Origin: Robertmurraya sp047302285
GTDB lineage: Bacteria > Bacillota > Bacilli > Bacillales > Cytobacillaceae
DNA: 64,000 nt
Assembly: GCF_047302285.1 (NCBI RefSeq)
Contig: NZ_CP154845.1
Coordinates: 4,402,001-4,466,000 of the forward strand
Direction: 5' to 3'
The number at the start of each line of letters is the position of its first letter. The first letter of the stretch is position 1. The notes under the pieces were generated by a model, which did no database searches, had not been told where the DNA came from, and saw only the letters and a list, made by a program, of their open reading frames with translations. Shown here piece by piece: positions 18,725 through 26,983 of this stretch. A program made the translations under genes and the position numbers.

Positions 18725-18816
18725 TATTTATTTTTGCAAATAGAACACCAAATAAAAGAACACTCCCTATGTTTTTAAGAAGTGTTCGATCTTCATCATT
18801 TGAATCGGCTATAAAT

Positions 18817-19308
18817 CTACTTCATCTTCACCTGTAACAATACAGATTCACCACGTGTTACCGAGATTCCCTCGATCTTGGTTAAAGAATCTACGACATC
18901 ATAGTTTGTAATCACAACGGGAGAAATCGTGCTCTCTGCTTTTTCCTTAACTAAATCCAAATCAAACGTCACAAGTTTATCTCCTGCTTTGACTTTATCT
19001 CCTTGTGTTACATGACCTTTGAAACCTTCTCCATTCATGGCTACTGTCTCCATGCCAATATGAATCAAGATTTCTAAACCAGATTGAGTGCGAAGACCAA
19101 CAGCATGATTCGTAGGGAAAATTTGTACAATCTCCCCGTCTACTGGAGAAACGACTACACCTTCAGTTGGCTCAACGGCAATCCCATCACCCATCATTTT
19201 CTGACTGAATACGGGGTCTGCAACGTCTTCAATTTTAACTATTTTTCCTGTAATCGGTGCCATAAGGTCTATCCAAGTTTCTTTTTTTCCAAATAGTTTT
19301 TTCAGCAT
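18817..19308 (-). CDS. PTS glucose-type EIIA component
   Basis: 163 aa from the ATG at 19308, preceded by AAAGGAGA; the longer frame upstream lacks a ribosome binding site. A stand-alone EIIA of the Crr/Glc family. The conserved histidine pair is His68 (TNHAVGL) and phospho-acceptor His83 (ILIHIG). As the maltose EIICB encoded upstream has no EIIA domain, this protein probably passes phosphate from HPr to it. It is the last gene of the malP-malA-EIIA unit. Confidence 0.9.
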   Translation of the reverse strand: MLKKLFGKKETWIDLMAPITGKIVKIEDVADPVFSQKMMGDGIAVEPTEGVVVSPVDGEIVQIFPTNHAVGLRTQSGLEILIHIGMETVAMNGEGFKGHVTQGDKVKAGDKLVTFDLDLVKEKAESTISPVVITNYDVVDSLTKIEGISVTRGESVLLQVKMK

Positions 19309-19376
19309 TCCGCTCTCTCCTTTATAAAAATGGCGAAAAAGCACTACGCATTTTTCGCCATTTCTTCTATCTCGTA

Positions 19377-20702
19377 TTATTTTAATTCTGGCCAGTATTC
19401 TTTGTTTGCTTCAATTAAATCATCAAGAAGGTCTTTCGCTACTTTTGCACTTGGTACAGTTTTAGAAAGTGTTAGTGCTTGCCATAGCTTTTGGTAGCTA
19501 CCTTCAATATAAGCTTGAACAACTAATTTTTCGACTGTTACTTGCTGGTACATTAATGCACGTTGGAATTCAGGAATCTTGCCTTGGTTTAGCGGTTCTG
19601 GACCGTCACTTCCAACAATACATGGAACCTCTACCATGGCATCATCGTCAAAGTTAGCAATCGCTCCATTGTTTTCTACAATCAAGAGCATTCTTTCATG
19701 GGTGTTAAAAGCAATCGCGCGAGCTAAGTCGACGACAAAGGTTGCGTGTGCGCCCATTTCAAACTCAGAGCCTTCCGCTGTACCTCTCTCTACAATCGAT
19801 TTTGCTGTTGAAAAGACTGTCTTTTCACGGCCATCAATTACTTCATTGGCTCTTGAATAATTCGGATTCGAATGTTCAACCACATAATCAGGATATAAAT
19901 AATACTTTAAATACGTATTTGGCAAGAATCTTGGATCAACGGCTAGTAAATCTTTTGCCTTTTTATGAGTTTCTTGCCAGCTTGCATCCATATGTTGCGT
20001 ATCTACTTCTTTTTGTGTTAAATAGCCATTCTCTGCTACATAGTCGAGAATTTCTGAAAGATACTCATGTCCTTCTTTATCTTTAACACTCGTCCACCAA
20101 CCAAAGTGATTTAACCCGAAATAACGCACTTCTAAATCCTTCGGCTCTTTGCCAATAATATGAGACATTCTACGCAGTGTTCCAACAGGCATATCACAAA
20201 TATTCAACACCTTTGAATTTGGACGAAGCACACGGCACGCTTCCGCTACAATCGCTGCAGGATTTGAATAGTTTAACATCCAGCAGTCTGGTGAATATTT
20301 TTCCATCAGGTCGATCATTTCGATCATGTCACCGATACTTCTCATTCCATAAGCAATTCCGCCTGGTCCGCATGTTTCTTGACCAACTACACCGTATTTT
20401 AAAGGAATCTTTTCATCCTTTTCACGCATTTCATATTTCCCAGTACGGATATGGGCGAAACAGAAGTCAACATCTGTGAACGCTTCTTCTGGATTTGTTG
20501 TAAAAGCAAACTCAATATGTGGCGCTTTTTCTTTTAAAACGATATCAAGCGCTTCACCTAAAACAGCCTGTCTTTGTTCGTCATTATCATATAACTTTAA
20601 TTTACGAAGTGGAAAACGATCCAAGTTATCTAGTAACATCATTACGATTCCTGGTGTATACGTACTTCCTCCGCCTGCGATTACTACTGAGAATTTTTTC
20701 AT
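19377..20702 (-). CDS. malA: 6-phospho-alpha-glucosidase (GH4)
   Basis: 441 aa from the ATG at 20702, the same length as B. subtilis MalA/GlvA, with AAGGG about 10 nt upstream. A GH4 enzyme that uses NAD+ and a divalent metal to hydrolyse maltose-6'-phosphate to glucose and glucose-6-phosphate. It has the N-terminal NAD motif VVIAGGGSTYTPG and metal-binding Cys169 (LNICDMPVG) and His199 (GLNHFGWW). The GQETCGPGGIAYGMRSIG and NYSNPAAIVAEA stretches are nearly identical to the B. subtilis enzyme. It lies directly after the maltose PTS permease, as expected. Confidence 0.95.
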   Translation of the reverse strand: MKKFSVVIAGGGSTYTPGIVMMLLDNLDRFPLRKLKLYDNDEQRQAVLGEALDIVLKEKAPHIEFAFTTNPEEAFTDVDFCFAHIRTGKYEMREKDEKIPLKYGVVGQETCGPGGIAYGMRSIGDMIEMIDLMEKYSPDCWMLNYSNPAAIVAEACRVLRPNSKVLNICDMPVGTLRRMSHIIGKEPKDLEVRYFGLNHFGWWTSVKDKEGHEYLSEILDYVAENGYLTQKEVDTQHMDASWQETHKKAKDLLAVDPRFLPNTYLKYYLYPDYVVEHSNPNYSRANEVIDGREKTVFSTAKSIVERGTAEGSEFEMGAHATFVVDLARAIAFNTHERMLLIVENNGAIANFDDDAMVEVPCIVGSDGPEPLNQGKIPEFQRALMYQQVTVEKLVVQAYIEGSYQKLWQALTLSKTVPSAKVAKDLLDDLIEANKEYWPELK

Positions 20703-20739
20703 GTTCTCCATTCCCTTCAATTAATGTTTTTTGTATGTT

Positions 20740-22341
20740 CTATTCGTTTGCAGAGAATCCTAAATAACTATCAACTGCTTTTCGAATACTATTTACTTGC
20801 AATCCATAAACTACTTGAACATTTTTATCTCTTATAATGACTCCGCTCGCACCTGTTTGTTGTTTCAATACATCCTCATTGACAGCTTCAGGATTATCCA
20901 GTGTTAATCGAAGTCTTGTGTAGCAGTTTGTTACAGAATTAATATTATCAGCACCGCCTAATGCACCGACGATAACACCCGCAATTCCTTCTTCACCTTG
21001 AGGAGTTGCAAATCCAGCAGTTCCCTGACTCTTTTTCTCGTTATAATCTTTTTTCGAATATAATTTTGTTTCTGCGCCTTCATCTTCTCTACCAACTGTC
21101 TTAAAGTTGAATTTCGTAATTAAGAAGCGGAACACTAAATAATAGATAGCGAAGAACATCAATCCAACTAAAATGTACATTGGCCAGTGTGTCTTTTCAA
21201 TTCCGAGTGGTAGATTGAATAATAAGAAGTCAATCATTCCGTTTGGACCAATCGCTCTGACATCTAATAGATTTAAGGTCACCATACTTAAACCACTTAA
21301 AGCAGCATGAACAACGAATAATAATGGAGCCACAAACATAAATGAGAACTCGATTGGTTCTGTTACACCTGCAATCATGGAAGTAACAGCAGCAGGAATC
21401 AAAATCGCTTTTACCTTACGCTTGTTCTCTGGCTTAGCACAATGGTACATCGCTAAACATGCTCCAATTAAACCGAACATTTTTGAGATACCGCGTGCAT
21501 CCCAAATGACCGTGTCAGAAAGCACCTTAACAGTTGGGTCGGCAATTTCCGCGTAATAAATATTTCTTGCTCCTTCGTAAACTTGGCCACCAACATCAAC
21601 GACACCACCCAATGATGTGTATAAAAATGGTGTGTAGATAAGATGATGAAGCCCAGTTGGAATGAGCAAACGTTCCAATGCTCCGTATAAGAAAATTCCG
21701 AAGCTTCCACTGTGATTAATCAGTGTTCCAAGGTTGTTAATTCCACTCTGGAAGAATGGCCAAATATACGTAAGTGCGATGGATAATAAAACAACGACTG
21801 GAATAAGGACAATAAAGACAAATCTTGATCCACCGTAAATTTGAAAAGCACCGTTAAATTCTTTATCAATAAACTTGTTATGAACCATGGCTGTGATTGT
21901 TCCGAGAATCAGTCCTAGAAACACACCCATGTCAAGAATTTGAACCCCTAAAACTAATGTTTGTCCAGTTCCCTGCAAGGATTCTCCCTCAAAAAGTATC
22001 CCGCTGAGTCCCATAAATTTATTCATAGCATTAACAAACACTAAATAACCTAATAAAGCAGTAAATCCAGCAAACGCTTTCTCTTTATTCGCCAAACCAA
22101 TTGCGATACCAACACAGAAAATAAGTCCTAAATTTCCAAGAATCGATACGAGTGAACCGGTTAAAATCGTCCCGAACCCAGTTGTAATCGGATTATCTAA
22201 AAATGGGATTACTTCAAGTAATCTTGCGTTCGTAAGTAAATTCCCTAAGGCAATTAAAATACCAGCAATCGGTAGTATAAGAACTGGAATGAACATTGCT
22301 TTTGAAAAGCGCTGCATGCCATCCATGATTTTCGTTTTCAT
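20740..22341 (-). CDS. malP: Maltose-specific PTS EIICB
   Basis: 533 aa. The EIIC domain (about residues 1-420) has about ten membrane segments and the family motif AGVTEPIEFSFMF. It is followed by a linker and an EIIB domain with phosphorylated Cys473 (TNCYTRLRLTLDN). It matches B. subtilis MalP/GlvC in length and layout. Imports and phosphorylates maltose (or other alpha-glucosides) to the 6'-phosphate used by malA. It lacks an EIIA domain, which is encoded separately downstream. GGAAGGGGAAGG precedes the start. Confidence 0.93.
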   Translation of the reverse strand: MKTKIMDGMQRFSKAMFIPVLILPIAGILIALGNLLTNARLLEVIPFLDNPITTGFGTILTGSLVSILGNLGLIFCVGIAIGLANKEKAFAGFTALLGYLVFVNAMNKFMGLSGILFEGESLQGTGQTLVLGVQILDMGVFLGLILGTITAMVHNKFIDKEFNGAFQIYGGSRFVFIVLIPVVVLLSIALTYIWPFFQSGINNLGTLINHSGSFGIFLYGALERLLIPTGLHHLIYTPFLYTSLGGVVDVGGQVYEGARNIYYAEIADPTVKVLSDTVIWDARGISKMFGLIGACLAMYHCAKPENKRKVKAILIPAAVTSMIAGVTEPIEFSFMFVAPLLFVVHAALSGLSMVTLNLLDVRAIGPNGMIDFLLFNLPLGIEKTHWPMYILVGLMFFAIYYLVFRFLITKFNFKTVGREDEGAETKLYSKKDYNEKKSQGTAGFATPQGEEGIAGVIVGALGGADNINSVTNCYTRLRLTLDNPEAVNEDVLKQQTGASGVIIRDKNVQVVYGLQVNSIRKAVDSYLGFSANE

Positions 22342-22431
22342 ATTGCCTTCCCCTTCCTGTTCATTAATTCATTTTGCTAACATGTTTAGATTACAATGTA
22401 ACCGTTTTACTGTATATAGATTAGGCAAGTT

Positions 22432-22465
22432 AAAAAACGTGTTTCACTCATAGAAACACGTTTCA
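22432..22465 (-). terminator. Terminator of the RpiR regulator gene
   Basis: On the minus strand AAACGTGTTTC, a short loop, and GAAACACGTTT are followed by TTTT. An 11-bp stem just past the rpiR stop. Confidence 0.75.
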
Positions 22466-22472
22466 TGAATTG

Positions 22473-23237
22473 CTATTCTTTTTTCGAAAGAGATACTTCA
22501 ACAAACTGTTTAAAAATAAACTCAAACATAAGTAGGAGACTCGGAAAAAAGCTATTCGGTAACATGTTTCGATCATCAAGCTTATTATGATCAATAATCT
22601 TAAAATTTAAATCAGACAGACTCGCGATTCGATTATCGGTTTCTTTCGTAAAAGACACCGTAAAAATACGATGTTCCTTCGCTGCTAGTAGTTTATCGAT
22701 GACGACCTGCGTTTCACCTGATTTTGAGATCACAACGAAAGCACCGATATCCTCAAGATTATTTTCGAAAACACCGATAGAGTCCGTTCCACTAGCAAAA
22801 ATGGTTTTTCTGCCTAAGACCAATAATTTCTTATAGAAGTACTCTGCTGCAATCGCAGAAAAGCCAGTTGCATAAATAAAGATGTATTTTTGCTCTAGCT
22901 TTAAAACCTTTTCGATAAACATCTCAATTTCGACCATTGTATTATACGTCAATAGTTCGTGCTGTCTGTTTCCTAAAAAGTCCTCAACGATATCATGTTT
23001 CGGAGTCTCCACTTTTTTCACAAGTGGCAGAAGTTGATAATACATATCAACAAATCCGCTATATCCTAATTTCTTTGAGAGGCGAATAACAGTCGCAGGC
23101 GAAGTAAAATTTTCCTTCGCAATCTTCCGTACACCCTTTTGCAACACATCATCAATATGATCCACAATATATTGGACGAGCTGAATATCCAGTTCCGTTA
23201 AATTCTTTCCTTGCACCAACTTGCTAATATCGATCAT
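22473..23237 (-). CDS. glvR: RpiR/MurR-family regulator of maltose PTS genes (GlvR-like)
   Basis: 254 aa, exactly the length of B. subtilis GlvR (MalR), the activator of the malA-glvR-malP operon. It has an N-terminal HTH_6 domain (residues 1-80, with AKENFTSPATVIRLSKKLGYSGF) and a C-terminal SIS sugar-phosphate isomerase-like domain (about 110-240, ISKSGETQVVIDKL). The effector is probably a sugar phosphate. Here it stands first, transcribed in the same direction as malP-malA-EIIA but separated by a terminator, so it is probably its own unit. Confidence 0.85.
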   Translation of the reverse strand: MIDISKLVQGKNLTELDIQLVQYIVDHIDDVLQKGVRKIAKENFTSPATVIRLSKKLGYSGFVDMYYQLLPLVKKVETPKHDIVEDFLGNRQHELLTYNTMVEIEMFIEKVLKLEQKYIFIYATGFSAIAAEYFYKKLLVLGRKTIFASGTDSIGVFENNLEDIGAFVVISKSGETQVVIDKLLAAKEHRIFTVSFTKETDNRIASLSDLNFKIIDHNKLDDRNMLPNSFFPSLLLMFEFIFKQFVEVSLSKKE

Positions 23238-23555
23238 CTTTTATCACTCTCTATCCGCGGGAGCATTGCCCAATGTCTGTTTGTTTATTGTATCGAAATC
23301 GGTTGTGGGGTACAAGCTGAACCTAAGATCGAAAAAATGGATTACAATGAAAAAACCACTTCCCCTTTTTTAGCAGGACGTGAGAATTACATCATTCCGT
23401 CCAGAATATAATCCAAACCCTTTCACTTATTAATAATATAAATATTAACATCAAAAAAATTTAACTATATTTAAAATAAATTAATATTATTAATTTACAA
23501 ATTAATAATATTGACTTATAATCTAATTAAATCAAATTATAGGAAGGAATTGGTT

Positions 23556-23921
23556 ATGGCTTATCCAGTTATTACAAATTGCCCGGTATGCAGTCATAAG
23601 TTGAAGGTTACGAAGCTCCACTGCAAACATTGTAAAACAACGATTGAAAATGAGTTTGAATTGTCGAAACTTGCGTCTTTGTCCAAGGATCAGCTGGAGT
23701 TTGTTGAAGTATTTTTAGTATGCAGAGGAAACATCAAAGAAGTGGAAAAAGAACTTGGAATTTCCTATCCAACGGTTCGCGGCAAGCTAACAGATATTAT
23801 CACATCATTAGGCTACGAACCAAAAAAGAAAAATGAAGTGGATGAGAAAAAGATTGTTGTCATGCTAGAAAATGGAGAGATCACCCCAGAAGAAGCCATT
23901 AAGCTTTTAAAAGATGAATAG
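23556..23921 (+). CDS. DUF2089-family zinc-ribbon regulator
   Basis: 121 aa from the ATG at 23556, preceded by AGGAAGGAATTG. N-terminal zinc ribbon with Cys pairs (NCPVCSHKL and LHCKHCKTT), then a helix-turn-helix-like segment GNIKEVEKELGISYPTVRGKL (residues about 65-85), then a short SHOCT-like tail (ENGEITPEEAIKLLKDE). The family is thought to be regulatory. It is first in a three-gene operon with 12- and 9-bp gaps. Confidence 0.85.
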   Translation: MAYPVITNCPVCSHKLKVTKLHCKHCKTTIENEFELSKLASLSKDQLEFVEVFLVCRGNIKEVEKELGISYPTVRGKLTDIITSLGYEPKKKNEVDEKKIVVMLENGEITPEEAIKLLKDE

Positions 23922-23933
23922 GAGGAGATTTAC

Positions 23934-24353
23934 ATGCGGGAAGAAATCGCAAAGGTTTTAGCCATGGTACAAGAAGGTAAGATCGATGCAGAAAAAGGCT
24001 CAGAGTTAATTGAGATCTTGAAGGAAAAAGAAGGAAACAGCAACATACTTACAAAAAAACAGGATTTTTCGCAGAATGATGGGCCGCGTTCATCAAAATA
24101 TTTGGATAAAATGCTAAAGATTCGTGTTATCTCATCGGAAAATGATAATGTTACCGTCAATTTGCCGCTTAAACTGGTCAAAGTTGTTCTCATGGCCGGA
24201 CACAGCATTGCCTCAAGCATACCCGAGTCAGCGAAATATATGCAGGACGTCGATATCAACATGATTATTGAAGCGATTGAAAATGAACTGGATGGGCAAA
24301 TTGTTGACATTAAGTCGGCAAATGGCGATACCGTTTCAGTCATCATCGAGTAG
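23934..24353 (+). CDS. SHOCT-like conserved protein in the DUF2089 operon
   Basis: 139 aa, preceded by AGGAGGAGA. The N-terminus MREEIAKVLAMVQEGKIDAE repeats the SHOCT-like tail of the upstream protein, suggesting related interaction modules. The remainder (residues 60-139) has the pattern VTVNLPLKLVKVVL and VDIKSANGDTVSVIIE, also seen in the next gene. Such trios occur in many Firmicutes, and anti-sigma or regulatory roles have been proposed. The function is not known from the sequence. Confidence 0.75.
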   Translation: MREEIAKVLAMVQEGKIDAEKGSELIEILKEKEGNSNILTKKQDFSQNDGPRSSKYLDKMLKIRVISSENDNVTVNLPLKLVKVVLMAGHSIASSIPESAKYMQDVDINMIIEAIENELDGQIVDIKSANGDTVSVIIE

Positions 24354-24362
24354 AGTTCGCCG

Positions 24363-24644
24363 ATGCTTCATGTTAGAGTAAAATCAAAAGATGTAAGTTT
24401 CTCAGTTCCTGTTCCATATATGATGTTGAACATAGGCATTTCCATTCTTTGTTCAAAAATACTGCAGCGGCACGTGAACGAACGGTCAAAGGAATATATA
24501 GAAATAAAGAAAATCCCTTTTGTCATCCCTCCGCTCGATAAATCGATTCTAAAATGTGTCGTTGATGAACTGAAAAATCATAAAGGGCTTGAGTTGGTAA
24601 ATATTAAAGCGAAAGATGGGACTGAAGTTAAGATCAGGCTTTAA
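24363..24644 (+). CDS. Small conserved protein, third gene of the DUF2089 operon
   Basis: 93 aa. Its sequence plan (VSFSVPVPYMMLNIGISIL ... LVNIKAKDGTEVKIRL) parallels the C-terminal half of the preceding protein, suggesting duplication of one domain. The ribosome binding site is weak; 9 bp separate it from the preceding stop, so it is probably translationally coupled. Function unknown. Confidence 0.7.
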   Translation: MLHVRVKSKDVSFSVPVPYMMLNIGISILCSKILQRHVNERSKEYIEIKKIPFVIPPLDKSILKCVVDELKNHKGLELVNIKAKDGTEVKIRL

Positions 24645-24653
24645 ATCTAATTG

Positions 24654-24680
24654 AGAAAACCGATCGATGGATCGGTTTTT
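24654..24680 (+). terminator. Terminator of the DUF2089 operon
   Basis: AAAACCGATC gatg GATCGGTTTTT. A nearly identical hairpin recurs at 25122-25150 on the other side of the tandem array. Confidence 0.85.
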
Positions 24681-24692
24681 CAGCATAATCAT

Positions 24693-25050
24693 GTTTCATG
24701 AGAGCCTTTCATGTGACATACTTTGCTCTTGTAACCACCAAACTCACGTTTCATGAACCTTTCATGTGACATACTTTGCTCTTGTATTCACTAAACTCAT
24801 GTCTCATGAGCCTTGCATGTAACATACTTTACTCTTGTAACCACCAAACTCTCGTTTCATGAACCCTTCATGTGACATACTTTGCTCTTGTATTCACTAA
24901 ACTCTTGTCTCATGAACCTTTCATGTGACATACTTTGCTCTTGTAACCACCAAACTCTTGTTTCATGAACCTTTCATGTGACATACTTTGCTCTTGTAAC
25001 CACCAAACTCTTGTTTCATGAACCTTTCATGTGACATACTTTACTCTTGC
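24693..25050. repeat. Tandem array of about seven 53-bp units
   Basis: Unit starts (G-T-T/C-T-C-A-T-G-A) lie at 24693, 24748, 24801, 24854, 24907, 24960 and 25013; spacing is 53 bp except for the first (55). Each contains TTTCATGTGACATACTTTGC, then CTCTTGTAACCACCAAACTC or the variant CTCTTGTATTCACTAAACTC. Early units alternate the two variants. Each unit also contains the near-palindrome TTTCATGAAC. It is not coding in any frame and has no unique spacers, so it is not CRISPR. Confidence 0.9.
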
Positions 25051-25073
25051 TCATCTTAATATCCTTCTCATGA

Positions 25074-25111
25074 ACAAAAGGCATCGAGATTCGAATCTCG
25101 ATGCCTTTTGT
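25074..25111. repeat. Perfect 38-bp palindrome
   Basis: Two 19-nt arms (ACAAAAGGCATCGAGATTC and its complement) meet with no spacer. It ends the 53-bp array. As RNA it would form a strong hairpin with a TTTTG tail. Confidence 0.9.
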
Positions 25112-25121
25112 CGACAACTAG

Positions 25122-25150
25122 AAAACCAATCAATGGATCGGTTTTTTTTT
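25122..25150 (+). terminator. Second copy of the AAAACC..ATC hairpin terminator
   Basis: AAAACCAATC aatg GATCGGTTTTTTTTT, almost the same as the terminator at 24654-24680. The two copies bracket the tandem array and the palindrome. Confidence 0.8.
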
Positions 25151-25283
25151 CTTATCGTACATTCCCCTTTATCTTTGCACTCCATTTCCTCTTCTCATCT
25201 TTTAAGGAAATTTTAAGGTTAGCCTTATACAATTCCAAAAGAGACAAAATACAAATTCCCATGTATATAGAGGAGGAAGAACA

Positions 25284-26243
25284 ATGAAAAAATGGATTGC
25301 AATTGCTGTAATCTTAATTCTAGTCGTAGGAGGGAGTTTTTGGTTTTATCAAAGTAAAAAGACAGCTGCTCCTGTAGAACAAGATATTATGACGACCACG
25401 GTCCAAAAAGGAGACATTAAAGTTCGGGTGAGTGGTTCTGGCTCTATCTCATCTATTAACAGTTCCGACATTACTTCTGAATCAGAGGGGATTGTGGATG
25501 AAGTATTAGTCGCAGTGAATGATGTGGTGGAAGAAGGAGATGAACTTGTCACTTTTACAGATGGAAGTGACCCAATCACTGCTCCTCACGCTGGTACGAT
25601 TACGTCACTAGATATTGAGGATGGAAGTCGAGTTCAGTTAAATCAAGTGGTCGGACATATCACAGATTATAAAACACTTCAAACTGTCATTAGTGTGGAC
25701 GAGCTTGATATCACAAGCATTAAAGAAGGACAAGAAACGGAAATTACAGCGGATGCTTTCCCAGATGAAACGTTTGAAGGAACTGTAACGGCCGTTTCAA
25801 AGGAAGGAGCATCTACGAATGGAGTTTCTAGCTTCAATGTGAATGTACAGCTAACAGATCCAAAGGAGCTATTAATTGGAATGTCAACCGAAGTAACGAT
25901 CACAACGGAAAGTAAAGAAAGCGTTCTGTATGTTCCGATTGAATCTGTTCGAGTGAACGGGGACGAAAAATATGTGATCGTACAGGAATCAAGTGGAAAT
26001 TCAGAAGCTACGACACAGCAAGTGGTCGAGACGGGCATTAACGATGATCAAAATATCGAAATCGTCTCTGGATTAACAGAGGGACAATTTGTCCAACTAG
26101 CAGTAACTATTTCATCCGAAACTCAAGGTCAGGGCTTCCCTAGGGGTAATGGCGGACAAAGCTTCCCAGGTGCTGAAGGTGGACAAGGTTTTCCAGGTGG
26201 AGGGCAAGGATTCCCAGGCAACACAGGCAGGGGGAATCAATGA
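25284..26243 (+). CDS. Efflux membrane-fusion protein (YknX/MacA-like)
   Basis: 319 aa. N-terminal membrane anchor (residues 4-25), then the barrel-sandwich lipoyl halves (GDIKVRVSGSGSISSINSSD and SDPITAPHAGTITSLDIEDG), a beta-barrel region and a membrane-proximal part. The C-terminal tail (about 285-319) is a Gly-Gln-Phe-Pro low-complexity repeat (GQGFP units). AGGAGGAAG precedes the ATG. In the operon with a MacB-type ATPase and permease it would link the ABC pump to the outside, as in B. subtilis YknWXYZ, which protects against the SdpC toxin. The substrate is unknown. Confidence 0.88.
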   Translation: MKKWIAIAVILILVVGGSFWFYQSKKTAAPVEQDIMTTTVQKGDIKVRVSGSGSISSINSSDITSESEGIVDEVLVAVNDVVEEGDELVTFTDGSDPITAPHAGTITSLDIEDGSRVQLNQVVGHITDYKTLQTVISVDELDITSIKEGQETEITADAFPDETFEGTVTAVSKEGASTNGVSSFNVNVQLTDPKELLIGMSTEVTITTESKESVLYVPIESVRVNGDEKYVIVQESSGNSEATTQQVVETGINDDQNIEIVSGLTEGQFVQLAVTISSETQGQGFPRGNGGQSFPGAEGGQGFPGGGQGFPGNTGRGNQ

Positions 26244-26983
26244 TGTCCCATCCCGTTATTGAAATTCAAAAACTAGCAAAGTCTTATGAACTTGGTGGAG
26301 AGACCATTCATGCCTTACAGGACGTCTCACTAAAGATCAATGAGGGGGATTTTATCTCCATCATTGGTCCTTCCGGATCGGGAAAGTCTACGTTCATGAA
26401 CATGATTGGGTGTCTCGATAAACCTGACTCTGGTGAATATCTCATCGATAGTAAGAATGTGGCGAAAATGAATGACAATGAGCTAGCCATAATACGCAAT
26501 GTAAAAATAGGATTTATTTTTCAAAACTTCAACCTTATAAACAAACTAACAGCTCTCGAAAATGTGGAACTTCCACTTATTTATAGAGGGATGAGCGCAA
26601 AAGAAAGGAAAGAAACAGCCTTATCCTGCCTAAAGTTAGTCGGGTTAGAGGACCGTTGGGGCCACTTACCAACTCAACTTTCAGGCGGACAACAGCAAAG
26701 AGTTGCCATCGCTAGGGCGCTCGCGGGGGATCCTACCGTTCTTCTTGCTGATGAACCGACGGGAGCATTAGATAGCAAGACTAGTAAAGATGTGTTGCAG
26801 CTCCTAAAACAATTAAACGAAAAAGGACACATCATTGTTCTGATCACTCATGACTTAGACGTAGCAAAACAAGCAAAGCGGATTGTTCGGATCCATGACG
26901 GTCAATTATATGAAAATGGAGGTGACTGGTTTGAACCTAATCGATTCTATCAAGATGGCCCTAAAGAGTATCAAAAACAATAA
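26240..26983 (+). CDS. ABC transporter ATPase (YknY/LolD/MacB-type)
   Basis: 247 aa. Its ATG overlaps the stop of the adaptor gene (ATGA). Walker A GPSGSGKS (about 42-49), Q-loop FQNFNL, signature LSGGQQQR, Walker B VLLADEPTGALD, and H-loop ITHD. It powers the MacB-like permease downstream, whose start lies inside its 3' end. The C-terminal extension beyond the usual 225 aa comes from that overlap. Confidence 0.92.
   Translation: MMSHPVIEIQKLAKSYELGGETIHALQDVSLKINEGDFISIIGPSGSGKSTFMNMIGCLDKPDSGEYLIDSKNVAKMNDNELAIIRNVKIGFIFQNFNLINKLTALENVELPLIYRGMSAKERKETALSCLKLVGLEDRWGHLPTQLSGGQQQRVAIARALAGDPTVLLADEPTGALDSKTSKDVLQLLKQLNEKGHIIVLITHDLDVAKQAKRIVRIHDGQLYENGGDWFEPNRFYQDGPKEYQKQ

Larger units (their letters stand above)
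18414..18816. promoter_or_regulatory. Control region of the sugar ABC operon
   Basis: The 400-bp AT-rich region upstream of the binding-protein gene contains two identical GAAACCGGTTTC palindromes (18509-18520 and 18713-18724) and a near-match to a CcpA cre box (TGTAAGCGATTACT read on the minus strand, 18541-18554). The two operators are 204 bp apart, allowing DNA looping. The assignment to the operon's LacI protein is inferred. Confidence 0.65.

Noticed and set aside
23211..23411. Open frame ending FLAGRENYIIPSRI upstream of the DUF2089 operon
   Set aside because: It overlaps the start of the rpiR gene on the other strand and lacks a start signal; at best a scrap of an older gene.
24693..25050. 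Regularly spaced repeats as a CRISPR array
   Set aside because: The 53-bp units are contiguous and conserved over their whole length, with no unique spacers, and no cas genes are present.
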